From assembly GCF_017940685.1 (NCBI RefSeq), contig NZ_JAGAYD010000281.1, forward strand, positions 1 through 64,000: a DNA stretch of 64,000 bases, written 5' to 3'. This DNA comes from Butyrivibrio sp. (GTDB lineage: Bacteria > Bacillota > Clostridia > Lachnospirales > Lachnospiraceae). This document shows positions 7,400 to 17,348 of this stretch, one piece after another. A program made the translations under genes and the position numbers. Within the stretch, counting starts at the first letter, position 1. Every line of letters begins with the position of its first letter. Below the pieces are notes generated by a model that did not search any database, was not told the DNA's origin, and saw only the letters and a program-made list of their open reading frames with translations.

Positions 7400-8245
7400 A
7401 TGATCTACGAGTCCGACAAAATGCGGCTTTTGCCGGTGGCCACCAGAAGTCTTGGGGAAGTGAACGACTGCTATATCTGCAGGGATTTGAATTCTTCAGG
7501 TGGGATCTTATATACAACAGTGGTGATCCACCAACACGAAGTGGTACGCAAAGTTCTGGAACTGTTTAAGTTCTCCGGCAGAAGCGGAGAGCAGATACTG
7601 GTTGATAACTTTGCTGTAGGGGAAAAGCATGTTCTTGTTTTTCCCTACCACAACGAAAGACCGCTATTTGATTTCTATGAGGGGGAGTCAATGACGCTGG
7701 CTCAGTGCGAAGATATTTGTATCAGCACGATTCTTGCCTGCATAACGTCAGATCTCCCATATCCAATTTTATATTTGCTACTTAGTAACGGTAAGCTGAA
7801 TCTGTCTGGTGACGGTTCGGTCTATTTTGGTTACGAAATGGACCTTAGCGAGCTAAACAGCGAGATAGGTGAAAAAGAGTGTACCGATGTGTGCGCAAGA
7901 ACGCTCCTTCTCCTTCTCCAGCCCAAGTCAGGACAGAAGGCTACAAGCTTTTATCTGCTTGAGAAAAAGGTAGCCAATGGCAGTTACCACAGATTTACAG
8001 ATCTGTACAGGGATATCACCATAGCTGCTGTTACAAAAAAGAAGATAACTCCATGGTTTTTATTTAAGCTGTGGGTTAAAAGAAATCAGGATGCTATCAT
8101 CGGGATATTGTTCTGGATAAGCCTTATCCTGGGAGTTATTGCTCTTTCCATCATCCTTTCAAGGGTACTGCTTGGAGGCAATTCCTGGTTTAGATTACTG
8201 TTTAACACATTTAAGAAGATAGGAACTGAGAGTCTGTTGCAATAG
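7400..8245 (+). CDS. Membrane-anchored protein with pseudokinase-like cytoplasmic domain
   Basis: 281 residues, with no confident family. About 210 N-terminal residues are soluble, followed by Lys-rich residues and one strong membrane helix (about 230-255) with a short outer tail. The soluble part has the order of a reduced protein-kinase fold: a hinge-like LVFPYHNERPLFDFY, a helical segment, then LSNGKLNLSGDGSVYFGYEMD at the catalytic-loop and Mg-loop position, without the HRD and DFG catalytic residues. This recalls the pseudokinase-plus-one-membrane-helix layout of EssB/YukC in type VII secretion; that comparison is inference. It lies 13 nt after the first CIS gene and could anchor the CIS baseplate to the membrane. 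Confidence 0.65.
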   Translation: MIYESDKMRLLPVATRSLGEVNDCYICRDLNSSGGILYTTVVIHQHEVVRKVLELFKFSGRSGEQILVDNFAVGEKHVLVFPYHNERPLFDFYEGESMTLAQCEDICISTILACITSDLPYPILYLLLSNGKLNLSGDGSVYFGYEMDLSELNSEIGEKECTDVCARTLLLLLQPKSGQKATSFYLLEKKVANGSYHRFTDLYRDITIAAVTKKKITPWFLFKLWVKRNQDAIIGILFWISLILGVIALSIILSRVLLGGNSWFRLLFNTFKKIGTESLLQ

Positions 8246-8257
8246 GAGAACCTATAG

Positions 8258-10696
8258 ATGGCAAGCAAAAGCTTAAGAACAAGAATCATCATAGTCCTTT
8301 ACATCATTAGCTTTACAATATCTCTTTTCATCTTTTCCGCTTTGATGAGCCGGGTATCTGTGGATGTTGAATGTACTGCGTATTCACAGTATACGGTTTC
8401 AGGTGGTGATATTTACTATGCCCAGAACATGAAGGGCACAGGCGGTATCTTCAAGATGAATGGCAAGGGCAATGTTTCGAGGATGTACCTCACAAAGAGT
8501 ATTGGAGATAAGAGGATTCTTGGGATCACAAATCGCGGGGATAACATTTATGCTGTGCTGTCTTCTTTTATAGAAGAAAAGGATCCAAATGATCCGGATG
8601 CCATCAAATATACTGCAGCTTATCGCATAATCTGTCTTGATAAAAAGCTTGCACTTCAGACCCAGACACAGAAGTTCACAATTAGCAACGATGAGATGAT
8701 CAGTGGATTTTCCGCTGATGACAAGGCTCTTTTCATAACAACAATAAGCCTGGACGGTCAGTACGTAAGAGTTTACTCAGTTGATGTCAATCAGCTTAAA
8801 GACCCTAAAGATGTTGCAACAGATGCTCTTAAAGTATCATCTGTCAGATCAAAAAAAGCTACAGAGGGAAGGTTCTTTGCTGATGCCATCTACACTGCAG
8901 ATGGTCTGCTTGTAAGAACTGATAGTGATGTTCCTGCAGGTGCTTTTGCAATTGACCCCTATATTCAGAGCGCAGTTTCAAATATGAAGCTGACCATCGG
9001 ACAGCTCTGCTCACTGTATTCAACCTATATCATCTGGTATCTGGCAGGTCTTGCTATCTGGTTCATAGTTCTGTATCTGCTGATCAAGACCTTCGAAAAC
9101 AGGAACAGATCTTTCTATTATATCGTTATTGCTGAGGCTACTTTGTTCTTCATCGTGCTCCTTGGAACTATCCAGATAGCTAAAAACCAGGCAGATGCAA
9201 GGGCTACAGAGCACTCAAGATTTGGGATCATTTCACTTATCAGTCTTGCAGATGAAGCAGGACTTACTGAGAATATCGAATACACTGATGATTTTTACGA
9301 TTCAGAAAGATACTTTGAGATCGCAGGAAGTCTTGGAGAATTTGTAAAAAGAGAAGGAAATTCTGACATCTTCTATGATGTATTCGTATATAGACTTAGA
9401 GATGGAGTTGTCTGTGCAAGTGGAAGTGGAAGAAACAGACAGACTCTTACAGAGGTTTATGGACAGGATCTGGACTCGCTTGCCTACAATATCTACAGGG
9501 GACAGAGGTACACCGCAGTAGATACTGAGATCGAGGGACAGAACTACAGGGCAATAGCAGCAGCTGTAGATATTCTTGCTCCAGAGTATGCCCTGGTTGG
9601 CATCATCAATTCAACAACAACTGATGCCACAGTTTTTGCGGATAACAGAGGAGTGATCCTTGTATTTTTGCTTATCTACTTCCTGGCAAGTGCATTAGTG
9701 GTGCTTGTATGGTTCCTTCACATGAGAGACATCACAGCCCTGGAAGGCGCTCTTTCAGCTACAGCCCTTGGAGGTGAAATGCCAGAAAAGCCGGTATTTA
9801 TTGGGCGTGACATCAAGGACATGTGGGACAGCGTTACAGAGATCCACAAGAGGATCGATGAGATCGAATACGCCAAGATAAGGATATTGGAGGCATACTT
9901 TAGATTCGCTCCAAAGAATGTTGAAAAGGTTCTTGGCAAGAAGTCAATCCTTGAAGTTCAGAGCGGAGATACCTGCAGCATTCAGGGCACGATCTCAATG
10001 ATCGGTCTTGACCTTAAGGGCGGAAAGACCTTAAGAAAGCTTGACAAGATGATCGAAAACATAGGAGTTTACCAAAAGGATCACAACTCCATCATCATTG
10101 GCAAAGCTCCTGACCTTTCAAGACTTCAGCTGCTTTATCTTCATGATGAAAAACAATGTGTAAGGTCCTACATTGATCTGTTTGGATCAAGCTTTGGAAA
10201 TAGTGATCACGCCAATATTTCAGCAGTACTGTTCTTTGACAGGTCAAGATTTGGCGTAATAGGAAGTGAAGAAGAGTCCACAACCTACATGTATTCTGAC
10301 AATCAGGATCTAATCACTCAGATCAGCAGATTTATCACTCTTCACGGCCTTGGGCTTGTAATAACTGAAACTGTAAAGAGAAGAGAGAACATAAATCTTC
10401 CACTTCGTTTTGTGGGCTATGCAGGCAAGGATACAGACGGCAATATGGTTCAGCTCTATGAAGTACTTGATGTTTATTCAGCCAAGAAAAGAGCTGAGAG
10501 AATTGCTACTTTGGATAGATACAACGAAGCACTTCGCTTGTTCTATGAAAAAGATTTTTACATTGCCAGAACCAAGTTCTCAGACATCTTAAAGGAAACA
10601 CCTGATGATGACCTTGTTAAGTGGTATGTATTTGAAGCTGACAGGTACTTAAATGAGAACGTTGAAGGCGATGCACACAAGATAATCCATCTTTGA
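8258..10696 (+). CDS. Multi-pass membrane protein with degenerate cyclase-like domain and TPR-like tail
   Basis: 812 residues. An N-terminal membrane helix (about 9-30) is followed by an extracytoplasmic beta-rich domain (propeller-like repeats such as GGDIYYAQNMKG and DNIYAVLSSF). Two more helices (about 254-275 and 285-306), a second outer domain (about 307-463) and a fourth helix (about 465-487) come next. The cytoplasmic part (about 546-710) opens with AYFRFAPKNVEKVLGKKSI, as class III cyclase domains do. The metal-binding motif is replaced (SMIGLDLKGGKTL, with no GDG box), so it should be catalytically dead. It ends LYEVLDVYSAKKRAERIA and a helical TPR-like unit, common after cyclase domains. 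Probably a receptor or scaffold in the CIS membrane complex. Confidence 0.7.
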   Translation: MASKSLRTRIIIVLYIISFTISLFIFSALMSRVSVDVECTAYSQYTVSGGDIYYAQNMKGTGGIFKMNGKGNVSRMYLTKSIGDKRILGITNRGDNIYAVLSSFIEEKDPNDPDAIKYTAAYRIICLDKKLALQTQTQKFTISNDEMISGFSADDKALFITTISLDGQYVRVYSVDVNQLKDPKDVATDALKVSSVRSKKATEGRFFADAIYTADGLLVRTDSDVPAGAFAIDPYIQSAVSNMKLTIGQLCSLYSTYIIWYLAGLAIWFIVLYLLIKTFENRNRSFYYIVIAEATLFFIVLLGTIQIAKNQADARATEHSRFGIISLISLADEAGLTENIEYTDDFYDSERYFEIAGSLGEFVKREGNSDIFYDVFVYRLRDGVVCASGSGRNRQTLTEVYGQDLDSLAYNIYRGQRYTAVDTEIEGQNYRAIAAAVDILAPEYALVGIINSTTTDATVFADNRGVILVFLLIYFLASALVVLVWFLHMRDITALEGALSATALGGEMPEKPVFIGRDIKDMWDSVTEIHKRIDEIEYAKIRILEAYFRFAPKNVEKVLGKKSILEVQSGDTCSIQGTISMIGLDLKGGKTLRKLDKMIENIGVYQKDHNSIIIGKAPDLSRLQLLYLHDEKQCVRSYIDLFGSSFGNSDHANISAVLFFDRSRFGVIGSEEESTTYMYSDNQDLITQISRFITLHGLGLVITETVKRRENINLPLRFVGYAGKDTDGNMVQLYEVLDVYSAKKRAERIATLDRYNEALRLFYEKDFYIARTKFSDILKETPDDDLVKWYVFEADRYLNENVEGDAHKIIHL

Positions 10697-10713
10697 GAAA
10701 GGGTTTTTAAACC

Positions 10714-11952
10714 ATGGGCGAGGGATTTGGACTTCTTAATATTCTGATCCAGACTATTAAGTCCAAGATGACTGGACTTGTTACCAAGTTCAGACTCTAC
10801 ACAAACTGGAACTTCATAAAGACCAAGATTGTTGTAAGGATCCGAGACTTCTTCGCCAACATGATTGGCGTCAAGCCAAGGAACAAGGAGGACTACTACA
10901 CCATTGGACGGTGGATGTTCAGTAAGCGCCTCCTGTACGCATTGGTTATTATCATTGGTGTTTTGAGCATCTGGTACATCACATCAGAGACTACTCTTTT
11001 CAGAAAGTTTTCTGAGGATGGGATTCAGACTTATAAATACAACTCAGTAAGACTTCGCACTGCAAAAGGAAGAGTAAGGATAACCGGAAAGAGCGGATAC
11101 CTGGCATACGACGGCAGTGTTGAAAAGGGATATGTTACCGGCGATGGAACCCTCTACAACAAGGACGGCAATGTGGTTTACAAAGGAGCCTTCCTTCAGA
11201 ACAAGTATGAGGGCTTTGGAACACAGAACTATGACAGTGGAGTACTTAAATATAAGGGAGCATTTCATGAAAACCTCTATGAAGGAGACGGAGTTCTCTA
11301 CAGAGAGGACGGAACTACAGAATATAACGGCGAGTTTTCAGAGGGCATGAAAAATGGCCACGGAACCTTGTTTGACACAGGCGAAAACGAGATCTATGAG
11401 GGAACCTTTAGCAGCGACCATATAGCTTACAATGAGCTTCTTGGGAAAACAGTATCTGAGGTTTCGGACTGCTACAAGGCCCACAGAACACTTTTTATGA
11501 CACCAACAGAGACTGTTGCCATCATGGATGATATAGGAGCCCTCTATCACGCCAGGAGCGATGCTGAGTCCCTTGAGGATGAAGAGGTAGTTGATTCAGT
11601 ATATGTTCTTTCAAATACCTACAACATTGGAAATCAAGTGGTAGATACAGTTTCGGAACTCAAAGAAGTTTTTGGGGATCCTTCATATGAAGGTAACTCC
11701 AATGTGATCCTTCCTGAGGCAGTTGCCATCAACAAGTTAAATGAAAAAGAAAATGCCCTGTTTGGAAAGGTTGACATGGATGTGGAACAGACCTATTCAG
11801 ACGTGGCAGAAGTAAACAGTTTTGACAGAAAGTATGTAGTTTACATCTATTCCTTTAAGCGAGGAGACGTAATGTACTCCTTCGTCTGCAAGGAAAAGGG
11901 TGCAGATTTTGACTTCTATTACATAACAGGAGCAGGAGATGAGAGTGCTTGA
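10714..11952 (+). CDS. MORN-repeat membrane protein
   Basis: 412 residues. A cytoplasmic N-terminus of about 70 residues and one membrane helix (LLYALVIIIGVLSIWYI, about 72-90) are followed by an outside part. Residues about 120-236 hold MORN-type repeats (YKGAFLQNKYEGFGT, YKGAFHENLYEGDGV, YNGEFSEGMKNGHGT, YEGTFSS), which form a flat beta-hairpin sheet used in protein or lipid contacts. The last 170 residues are not assigned. It starts 18 nt after the pseudo-cyclase gene, and its 3' end overlaps the next gene by 14 nt, implying translational coupling. In this context it is probably an envelope docking component for the injection system. Confidence 0.75.
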   Translation: MGEGFGLLNILIQTIKSKMTGLVTKFRLYTNWNFIKTKIVVRIRDFFANMIGVKPRNKEDYYTIGRWMFSKRLLYALVIIIGVLSIWYITSETTLFRKFSEDGIQTYKYNSVRLRTAKGRVRITGKSGYLAYDGSVEKGYVTGDGTLYNKDGNVVYKGAFLQNKYEGFGTQNYDSGVLKYKGAFHENLYEGDGVLYREDGTTEYNGEFSEGMKNGHGTLFDTGENEIYEGTFSSDHIAYNELLGKTVSEVSDCYKAHRTLFMTPTETVAIMDDIGALYHARSDAESLEDEEVVDSVYVLSNTYNIGNQVVDTVSELKEVFGDPSYEGNSNVILPEAVAINKLNEKENALFGKVDMDVEQTYSDVAEVNSFDRKYVVYIYSFKRGDVMYSFVCKEKGADFDFYYITGAGDESA

Positions 11953-14011
11953 GAGTAAGCGAAAGCTGAATACTGTAAAGAGTATATTTGCAGGTACTCT
12001 GGCAGCAGTATGCCTTACTGTAAGCACTATGCCAATTCAGGCAGAGGCTGTGCTCCCGGCTCAGAAAAAACTCACCCTTGCTGCAGCAAGGAGGCTTGCT
12101 GTTGAAAACTCCACTGAGTATGAAAGCGCTGAGCTGACCATAGAGGCCAAAAAGGCTGCCTATGAAAGTGCTGTCAAGTCTGTAAAGCTAAAAGAGACTA
12201 GCATGAAGCAGTTCAGATGGAGCCCCGCTCTTAGTTTTAAATTTCCACAGGAACCCAATCTTGCAGAGGCTTCAGAGTTTAAATTTAAGCCTATTGCCAA
12301 ACAGTATGAAGTAAGTGTTGCTGAGCACAACTATCAGGACAAGGTCTTTGCAATAAATGAAAAGACCAACAATCTCTACTGCGAGATAGTGGTACTTCAG
12401 GAGACCATCGCCTTTAATGAAAGGCGTCTTGAAGCAACCAAGGATGGTCTTGCCAAGAACGAAGCCAGGCTCCGTCTTGGACTTGCCAGTAAGGCTGACG
12501 TAGACAAACTTGAAAAGAAAGTCACATCCTTAAACAACAAGGTGGCAGCTGACAGGAGAACTCTTGAGGCGGACCTTAAAAAGCTCACCAAAATGGTGGG
12601 AATGGATGTTACAACAGGATATACATTTGAAAAGCCCTACATTGAGGCAACCATAGACAGAACTCAGCTCCAGCCCCTTATTCAGTACACAAGGGACAGA
12701 GACCAGACCTATTATGAGGCCTGTATCAATGAGTTCTCTGCAAGAACTGAGCTCACAACCAATGCAAGTCTCATGAAGCAGCATTACGGCAGTGAATATG
12801 GAATGATCGAGTCCTATGTGAGCATAGCTTTAAACGGCGGTGAAGTTAACAAAAAAGCTTTCACCAAGCAGTACAAAGCATTCCTTACACAGATAGACAG
12901 CCACTGGCAGGGCAAAAAGAAGATCTTCTGGTTCCTTAAGCTTCCAAAGATATGGTTTAAGGGTGACCTTGATGGAACAAGATATATAGAAGATGACGCG
13001 ACAGTCCTTCAGACAAACGTACTTGACTACGTTTCAGCCCTTAACGACAAGAAGGGGGCAAGAGAAGAACTGGATCAGAGCGTAACTGATGCTTTTAATA
13101 ATTACATTTCCGTTCGTAATTCGTATAAACAGTATATAAAGGATGTTGCTGATGCAGAGGAGAATCTTAAAAAGGACGAAATAAGAAACCGTGCAGGTGA
13201 AATGACCTTTGACGAGTACGACTCAGCAATGTCAAGTTTTGAGGAACTTCAGAACAATATGCTGGATTCCATGAAGCTGTATACTACAACACTTTACTCC
13301 TTTGACAGGCTTACCTGCGGAGGTATAAGCGCACTCCTTTCGGGAACAGATGCAGATATGAATTCAGCCAAGATAGGAGAGAGTTATATAGAAGAAAATA
13401 AGGCTGACGGTGCTTACTACACACTGGAATCCTTAGTAGAGGGAACAATTTTCGAACTGACTCTTCATATACCTGATGATTTCCCAGTTACCATAACTGA
13501 TTATGAGCTGTGGATAAACAACATACAGGTTGGAGAAAAAACACCATCAGATAAAAAACTTCGTCACCTTACTTTGGACTATGACACAGTAAATGAAGCC
13601 AAGATAAGGGTATTTAATGGAGATGAGTTTATCGATGATGTGATCATCGATCCCACAGTTGAATCCGGTCCATTACCTATCAATACAGGATACGACATAA
13701 AGAGAGACCTTCCTGGTCAGGTTGGTACATTTAAGGTAGAGCAGAATGAGACCACGGGACTTATGTCACTTACCTTTGAACTTAACAGTGAACTTCCAGA
13801 AGTTACAAGCTTTAAGGTTCTAAACGATGAGGGCAAAGCCCTTGGCAAGGATGAGCCTATAGAAATTGACAAGCCACTTATATATGTGGAGCTTCTTAGG
13901 AAGTCACTTGATGATCTGACAGTAGAGTTTTACGACGAAGCTGGAGATCTTGTAGAAACAGCCAGATTTGATCAGGCCAACAGCGCAGTTATTCGAGAGG
14001 ATGAGGAATAA
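11939..14011 (+). CDS. Secreted TolC-like helical-hairpin protein
   Basis: 690 residues with a signal peptide (hydrophobic AGTLAAVCLTVSTMPIQAEA, about 20-40). The next 400 residues show the outer-membrane-efflux-protein pattern: KLTLAAARRLAVENSTEYES, long amphipathic helices, and NEARLRLGLASKADVDKLEKK before a second hairpin. The C-terminal 230 residues are beta-rich (HIPDDFPVTITDYELWINN) and unassigned. TolC proteins form tunnels across outer membranes, so a TolC-like fold in a presumed Gram-positive host is noteworthy. Here it may form a helical conduit or collar in the thick cell wall around the CIS. Start ATG 11939 lies within the end of the MORN gene. Confidence 0.7.
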   Translation: MRVLESKRKLNTVKSIFAGTLAAVCLTVSTMPIQAEAVLPAQKKLTLAAARRLAVENSTEYESAELTIEAKKAAYESAVKSVKLKETSMKQFRWSPALSFKFPQEPNLAEASEFKFKPIAKQYEVSVAEHNYQDKVFAINEKTNNLYCEIVVLQETIAFNERRLEATKDGLAKNEARLRLGLASKADVDKLEKKVTSLNNKVAADRRTLEADLKKLTKMVGMDVTTGYTFEKPYIEATIDRTQLQPLIQYTRDRDQTYYEACINEFSARTELTTNASLMKQHYGSEYGMIESYVSIALNGGEVNKKAFTKQYKAFLTQIDSHWQGKKKIFWFLKLPKIWFKGDLDGTRYIEDDATVLQTNVLDYVSALNDKKGAREELDQSVTDAFNNYISVRNSYKQYIKDVADAEENLKKDEIRNRAGEMTFDEYDSAMSSFEELQNNMLDSMKLYTTTLYSFDRLTCGGISALLSGTDADMNSAKIGESYIEENKADGAYYTLESLVEGTIFELTLHIPDDFPVTITDYELWINNIQVGEKTPSDKKLRHLTLDYDTVNEAKIRVFNGDEFIDDVIIDPTVESGPLPINTGYDIKRDLPGQVGTFKVEQNETTGLMSLTFELNSELPEVTSFKVLNDEGKALGKDEPIEIDKPLIYVELLRKSLDDLTVEFYDEAGDLVETARFDQANSAVIREDEE

Positions 14012-16729
14012 ATGAAATTTCCAAAGCTTTCCTACGACAAGTTAATAAGAAGAGGTATAGCCATTACCTTGTGCGCAGCTACTCTGGCACTTGTTTTTGG
14101 CAAGAGTTTTCAGTCACGGGCTCTTTTTGATGAGAGTAAGGCCATCAACTATCAGACCTTCGCATCAAGGACTACAGTGGAGAATTCAGTTCTCTTTATC
14201 GGAACTTATATCATCCACAAAGACGCCCTGACTGATGACCTCTATGAGAAAGCTCAGGATTCAGCTGCTGAGTCAGGTCAGAACAACATGTATTACAAGT
14301 CTGAACTGGCTGATGGAAACTGGTTTTTCCTTGATACAGTAGACAACGGCATCAAGGGAATTTCCTCCGAAGGTCTTCCTGAGAGCATAGATACCATCAA
14401 TCCTTTGTATGTGACCTACTATGTTGGATCTGATGGAGTTTTAAGGGATGCCAAGACCATGGCTGGACTCAATCCTTTTGACATTCCGGATCCCTATAAC
14501 CTTGCTAATCTTCCGGAGCTTGATCCCATAAGGACCCAGTACACCATGTCAGAGGGAGCAACCAGTATCTCACAGGAGGATTTCTTAAGTAACAGAAACT
14601 CCAAGGATTCAGGAAACCTTAGAAGTGATGTTTATTACTACCAGCTATTGTCCACGTTCTTTTCATTAAACCTTAGAGATGCGGCTACAGACAAGTGTGA
14701 CACACAGCTTGCAAACTTGAATCAGTCCTATATCGCTCTAAAGGATGCAGGAGAAGATGAGAAGGCTGCTATTGTATATGACCTTATGAGTAAGGTAGAT
14801 GCCACAAGAAGGCTTCTTATCATGGAGAGACTTTCTGAGATGGATGATAACCTCCTAAGTAAGCTCAATGAGTTATCTACCGGCACTTACTATACGCCTT
14901 ATGGTAACTTCAAGGATTCTTCCGAGGATAAAAACAAAGATAACCTTCCGGACTATCTGGTAGATCTTGAAGACTCTACAAAGGGGGATATGAGTTCATC
15001 TTTTACATCTAATCCTTTTGTACTTCAAATGTTCAAACAGCTGGGTATTGTCTCCAATTCAAGTGGATGGTGGACAGTACTTGAGGAGTACGAGGCAGAT
15101 AAGGAGAAAAGAGCTGAGGAGGCCAATGAAGATAATGATGACTACGTAAGAGACAAGTCTCCTTCAGAGTATCCTTTCGTACAGGATGCAGCAATCATTG
15201 AGGCTATTGGAACCGCAATGGAGAACTGCAACAACAGCTACAACACATACAGAGCTAAGGCATTAGTTGATTCTGATGATCTCTTGCAGCACTTTATCTA
15301 TGATTACAGCACTCAGGTCATCGAGCAGACAGTTGGTACCACAGTTGGAGGCCCTATAGAGTTCCTTCAGCATGTCACCAACATAAAAGAAGATAAGATC
15401 AGCGACCAGGAAGGGGAGCTTACATATCTTTTAAACACTCTGATACCTATGGCAAGCAGCAGATATACTACATCTTCCAATGCTCAGCCAGGAGAAGCGT
15501 ATGTGGCTGCTACTTCAGAAGGAGCTAAAAAGTCCGCCCTGGAAGATCAGAAAGCCGACCAGGAAGCTGACAGAGCAATGCTCCAGTTCCTGATAGAGGC
15601 CATGAGGCAGAGACAGACTGCTGAAACAGCCCTTGAATTTGTAAATGAGAGGATAACCATTACAGAAGGTCTTCTGTCAGCACTTCCTGATGGAGAGTAC
15701 AGAACCTATTCAGCATCATCTGTTCAGGCCCACATTGTATGGCTCAAGGAAGAAGCCCAGAAGATCATTGATTCCGATGAATCCTTAAGATCCAAGCTGG
15801 CTGAGCTCCTTGCAAGGAAGAATGCTCTTCAGGATAAAAGAGATGGCTGCCTTGATAACAATGACCTGGCAGGAGCCAAGAAATATGATGCACTAATCGC
15901 AGCAGTTGATCAGGACATTGCAAGAGAAATCGCAGGCGGTGCAAGCGGCAGCCAGGACAATCTGGCAGACAAACTGGTAGATAAGGCACTTTCAAAGCTG
16001 GCAGATGATGCCAATGCAGATCTTTCCGGTATTGCTGATGCACTTGCAGAACTTGGAGAGGACGACAAACTTGATGCCCTTGCTGATAAGGCTGAGGCTT
16101 CCGGAGCAGGAGCTGATACTCTTGCAGGTATAAGCGATGCCAAGAACAAAGGAGATGGATCCGGTGTCGATTCGGATGCACTTCTTGCGCAGCTGGAAGC
16201 TCTTTTCGGAAAGAGCCTTGATGAAATGGACGAGGATGAGCTTGCAGTAGCAGGAGCAACCTGCTCAAGACTTTCAAGATCAGGTATTACTCCGGCAGAT
16301 TCACTGACTCAGATCATTGTAGGTAAGCTCGTAGATAAAAATAACAGATTTACTTACAGCCAATACACTGAGAATGCATCCACAGAGTATATCAGCATGG
16401 AGACCCTGTCCAACTGTACAGATTTTAGATATTTTTACGATGATTCCAAAGCAATTGCTACCATGACCAAGGGTTCAATCGTATATATATTTAAGAGAGG
16501 TTCAGATGAGATGCATAAACAGGATACATCATCTGACGGAGAGCCCCTTACTGAGAAGGTTGCATACCAGGGAGTTGTATTCCTGGATGAGGATGATACT
16601 CAGAACTACTTTAATTGTGAAGCTGAGTATTGCAACAAGACCAAGTACGCTATCTGCCTTACAGCTCCCAAGCAGGCAGCTGTTAAGGATTACACAGAGA
16701 GACTAGAAGAGTTCTTTAAAGAAAACTGA
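14012..16729 (+). CDS. Large extracytoplasmic coiled-coil protein of the CIS operon
   Basis: 905 residues, beginning directly after the stop codon of the TolC-like gene. Hydrophobic segment IAITLCAATLALVFG (about 17-31) after a basic stretch is a signal peptide or anchor. Long helical and acidic regions follow: about 360-400, and an Ala/Asp-rich part at about 600-730 with repeated ALAELGEDDKLDALADKAE-type units. The C-terminal 140 residues (TEYISMETLSNCTDFRYFYDD...IVYIFKRGS) look like a copper-amine-oxidase-N-type cell-surface domain, a weak assignment. No catalytic motif was recognised. Position between a TolC-like and a Pvc16-like gene suggests a wall-spanning structural protein paired with its neighbour. 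Confidence 0.65.
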   Translation: MKFPKLSYDKLIRRGIAITLCAATLALVFGKSFQSRALFDESKAINYQTFASRTTVENSVLFIGTYIIHKDALTDDLYEKAQDSAAESGQNNMYYKSELADGNWFFLDTVDNGIKGISSEGLPESIDTINPLYVTYYVGSDGVLRDAKTMAGLNPFDIPDPYNLANLPELDPIRTQYTMSEGATSISQEDFLSNRNSKDSGNLRSDVYYYQLLSTFFSLNLRDAATDKCDTQLANLNQSYIALKDAGEDEKAAIVYDLMSKVDATRRLLIMERLSEMDDNLLSKLNELSTGTYYTPYGNFKDSSEDKNKDNLPDYLVDLEDSTKGDMSSSFTSNPFVLQMFKQLGIVSNSSGWWTVLEEYEADKEKRAEEANEDNDDYVRDKSPSEYPFVQDAAIIEAIGTAMENCNNSYNTYRAKALVDSDDLLQHFIYDYSTQVIEQTVGTTVGGPIEFLQHVTNIKEDKISDQEGELTYLLNTLIPMASSRYTTSSNAQPGEAYVAATSEGAKKSALEDQKADQEADRAMLQFLIEAMRQRQTAETALEFVNERITITEGLLSALPDGEYRTYSASSVQAHIVWLKEEAQKIIDSDESLRSKLAELLARKNALQDKRDGCLDNNDLAGAKKYDALIAAVDQDIAREIAGGASGSQDNLADKLVDKALSKLADDANADLSGIADALAELGEDDKLDALADKAEASGAGADTLAGISDAKNKGDGSGVDSDALLAQLEALFGKSLDEMDEDELAVAGATCSRLSRSGITPADSLTQIIVGKLVDKNNRFTYSQYTENASTEYISMETLSNCTDFRYFYDDSKAIATMTKGSIVYIFKRGSDEMHKQDTSSDGEPLTEKVAYQGVVFLDEDDTQNYFNCEAEYCNKTKYAICLTAPKQAAVKDYTERLEEFFKEN

Positions 16730-16748
16730 TGAAAGGACTTAACCTAAA

Positions 16749-17339
16749 ATGGCTGATTATCCCATTATTGCAGACGTAAGTCAGTTTATAGTTAAGACGC
16801 TCAGGGACAAGATGTGTCCAGAGCCAATACCTTCTCCCAACAACATAGAGATTTCGTCCCCCACTTCACAGGACGTTGACTACCTTGTTGGTGTTTATCT
16901 CTATGACATAAGAGAAGAGGCAGAAGTTTCGACCCCAAGGTATATCCAGAAGGGAAGAACACAGATCACGAAACCTCCACGACCATATTCTCTTTACTAT
17001 ATGGTCTTCATCAACGGATCAGGTCAGATGGGCCTTAAAGATCCGGATATGCAAAAAATCATTGGGAAAATAGCGCAGATAGTTAACGACAACAATTCTA
17101 TCTACCCCAATGAGCTCCAAAACTGGCTCGATGTGCCGGAACCTCCTATTGTACTGTCTCAGGCGAAGATAAGTCTGGAGGAAAAGGAACGGGTGTGGAG
17201 GATGGTCAACAAACCCTATCAGATCTCATTATTCTATAGGGCGGCCCCCGTTTACCTTTCAAGCGGCGAGTTTATCAATACTCCTCGCGTAAGCGATGCG
17301 AGCTTTGAAATTGGAGTAACCGGCGAAGAAAGGGGGTAA
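16749..17339 (+). CDS. Pvc16-like (DUF4255) tail-cap/terminator protein
   Basis: 196 residues matching the Pvc16 N-terminal domain family found in nearly all extracellular contractile injection systems. The pattern is an N-terminal helix (YPIIADVSQFIVKTLRDKM), then DVDYLVGVYLYDIREEAE, PRPYSLYYMVFING and a C-terminal beta segment (PYQISLFYRAAPVYL). In Pvc and Afp particles the homologue caps the distal end of the sheath and tube. It lies 19 nt after the large secreted protein and 9 nt before the next gene, so it marks the start of the structural block. Confidence 0.88.
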   Translation: MADYPIIADVSQFIVKTLRDKMCPEPIPSPNNIEISSPTSQDVDYLVGVYLYDIREEAEVSTPRYIQKGRTQITKPPRPYSLYYMVFINGSGQMGLKDPDMQKIIGKIAQIVNDNNSIYPNELQNWLDVPEPPIVLSQAKISLEEKERVWRMVNKPYQISLFYRAAPVYLSSGEFINTPRVSDASFEIGVTGEERG

Positions 17340-17348
17340 AAATTCTAA

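Noticed and set aside
13132-13139. CGTATAAA octamer inside the TolC-like gene
   Set aside because: No TGCC 16-17 nt upstream and it lies in the middle of a coding region, so it is taken as chance.
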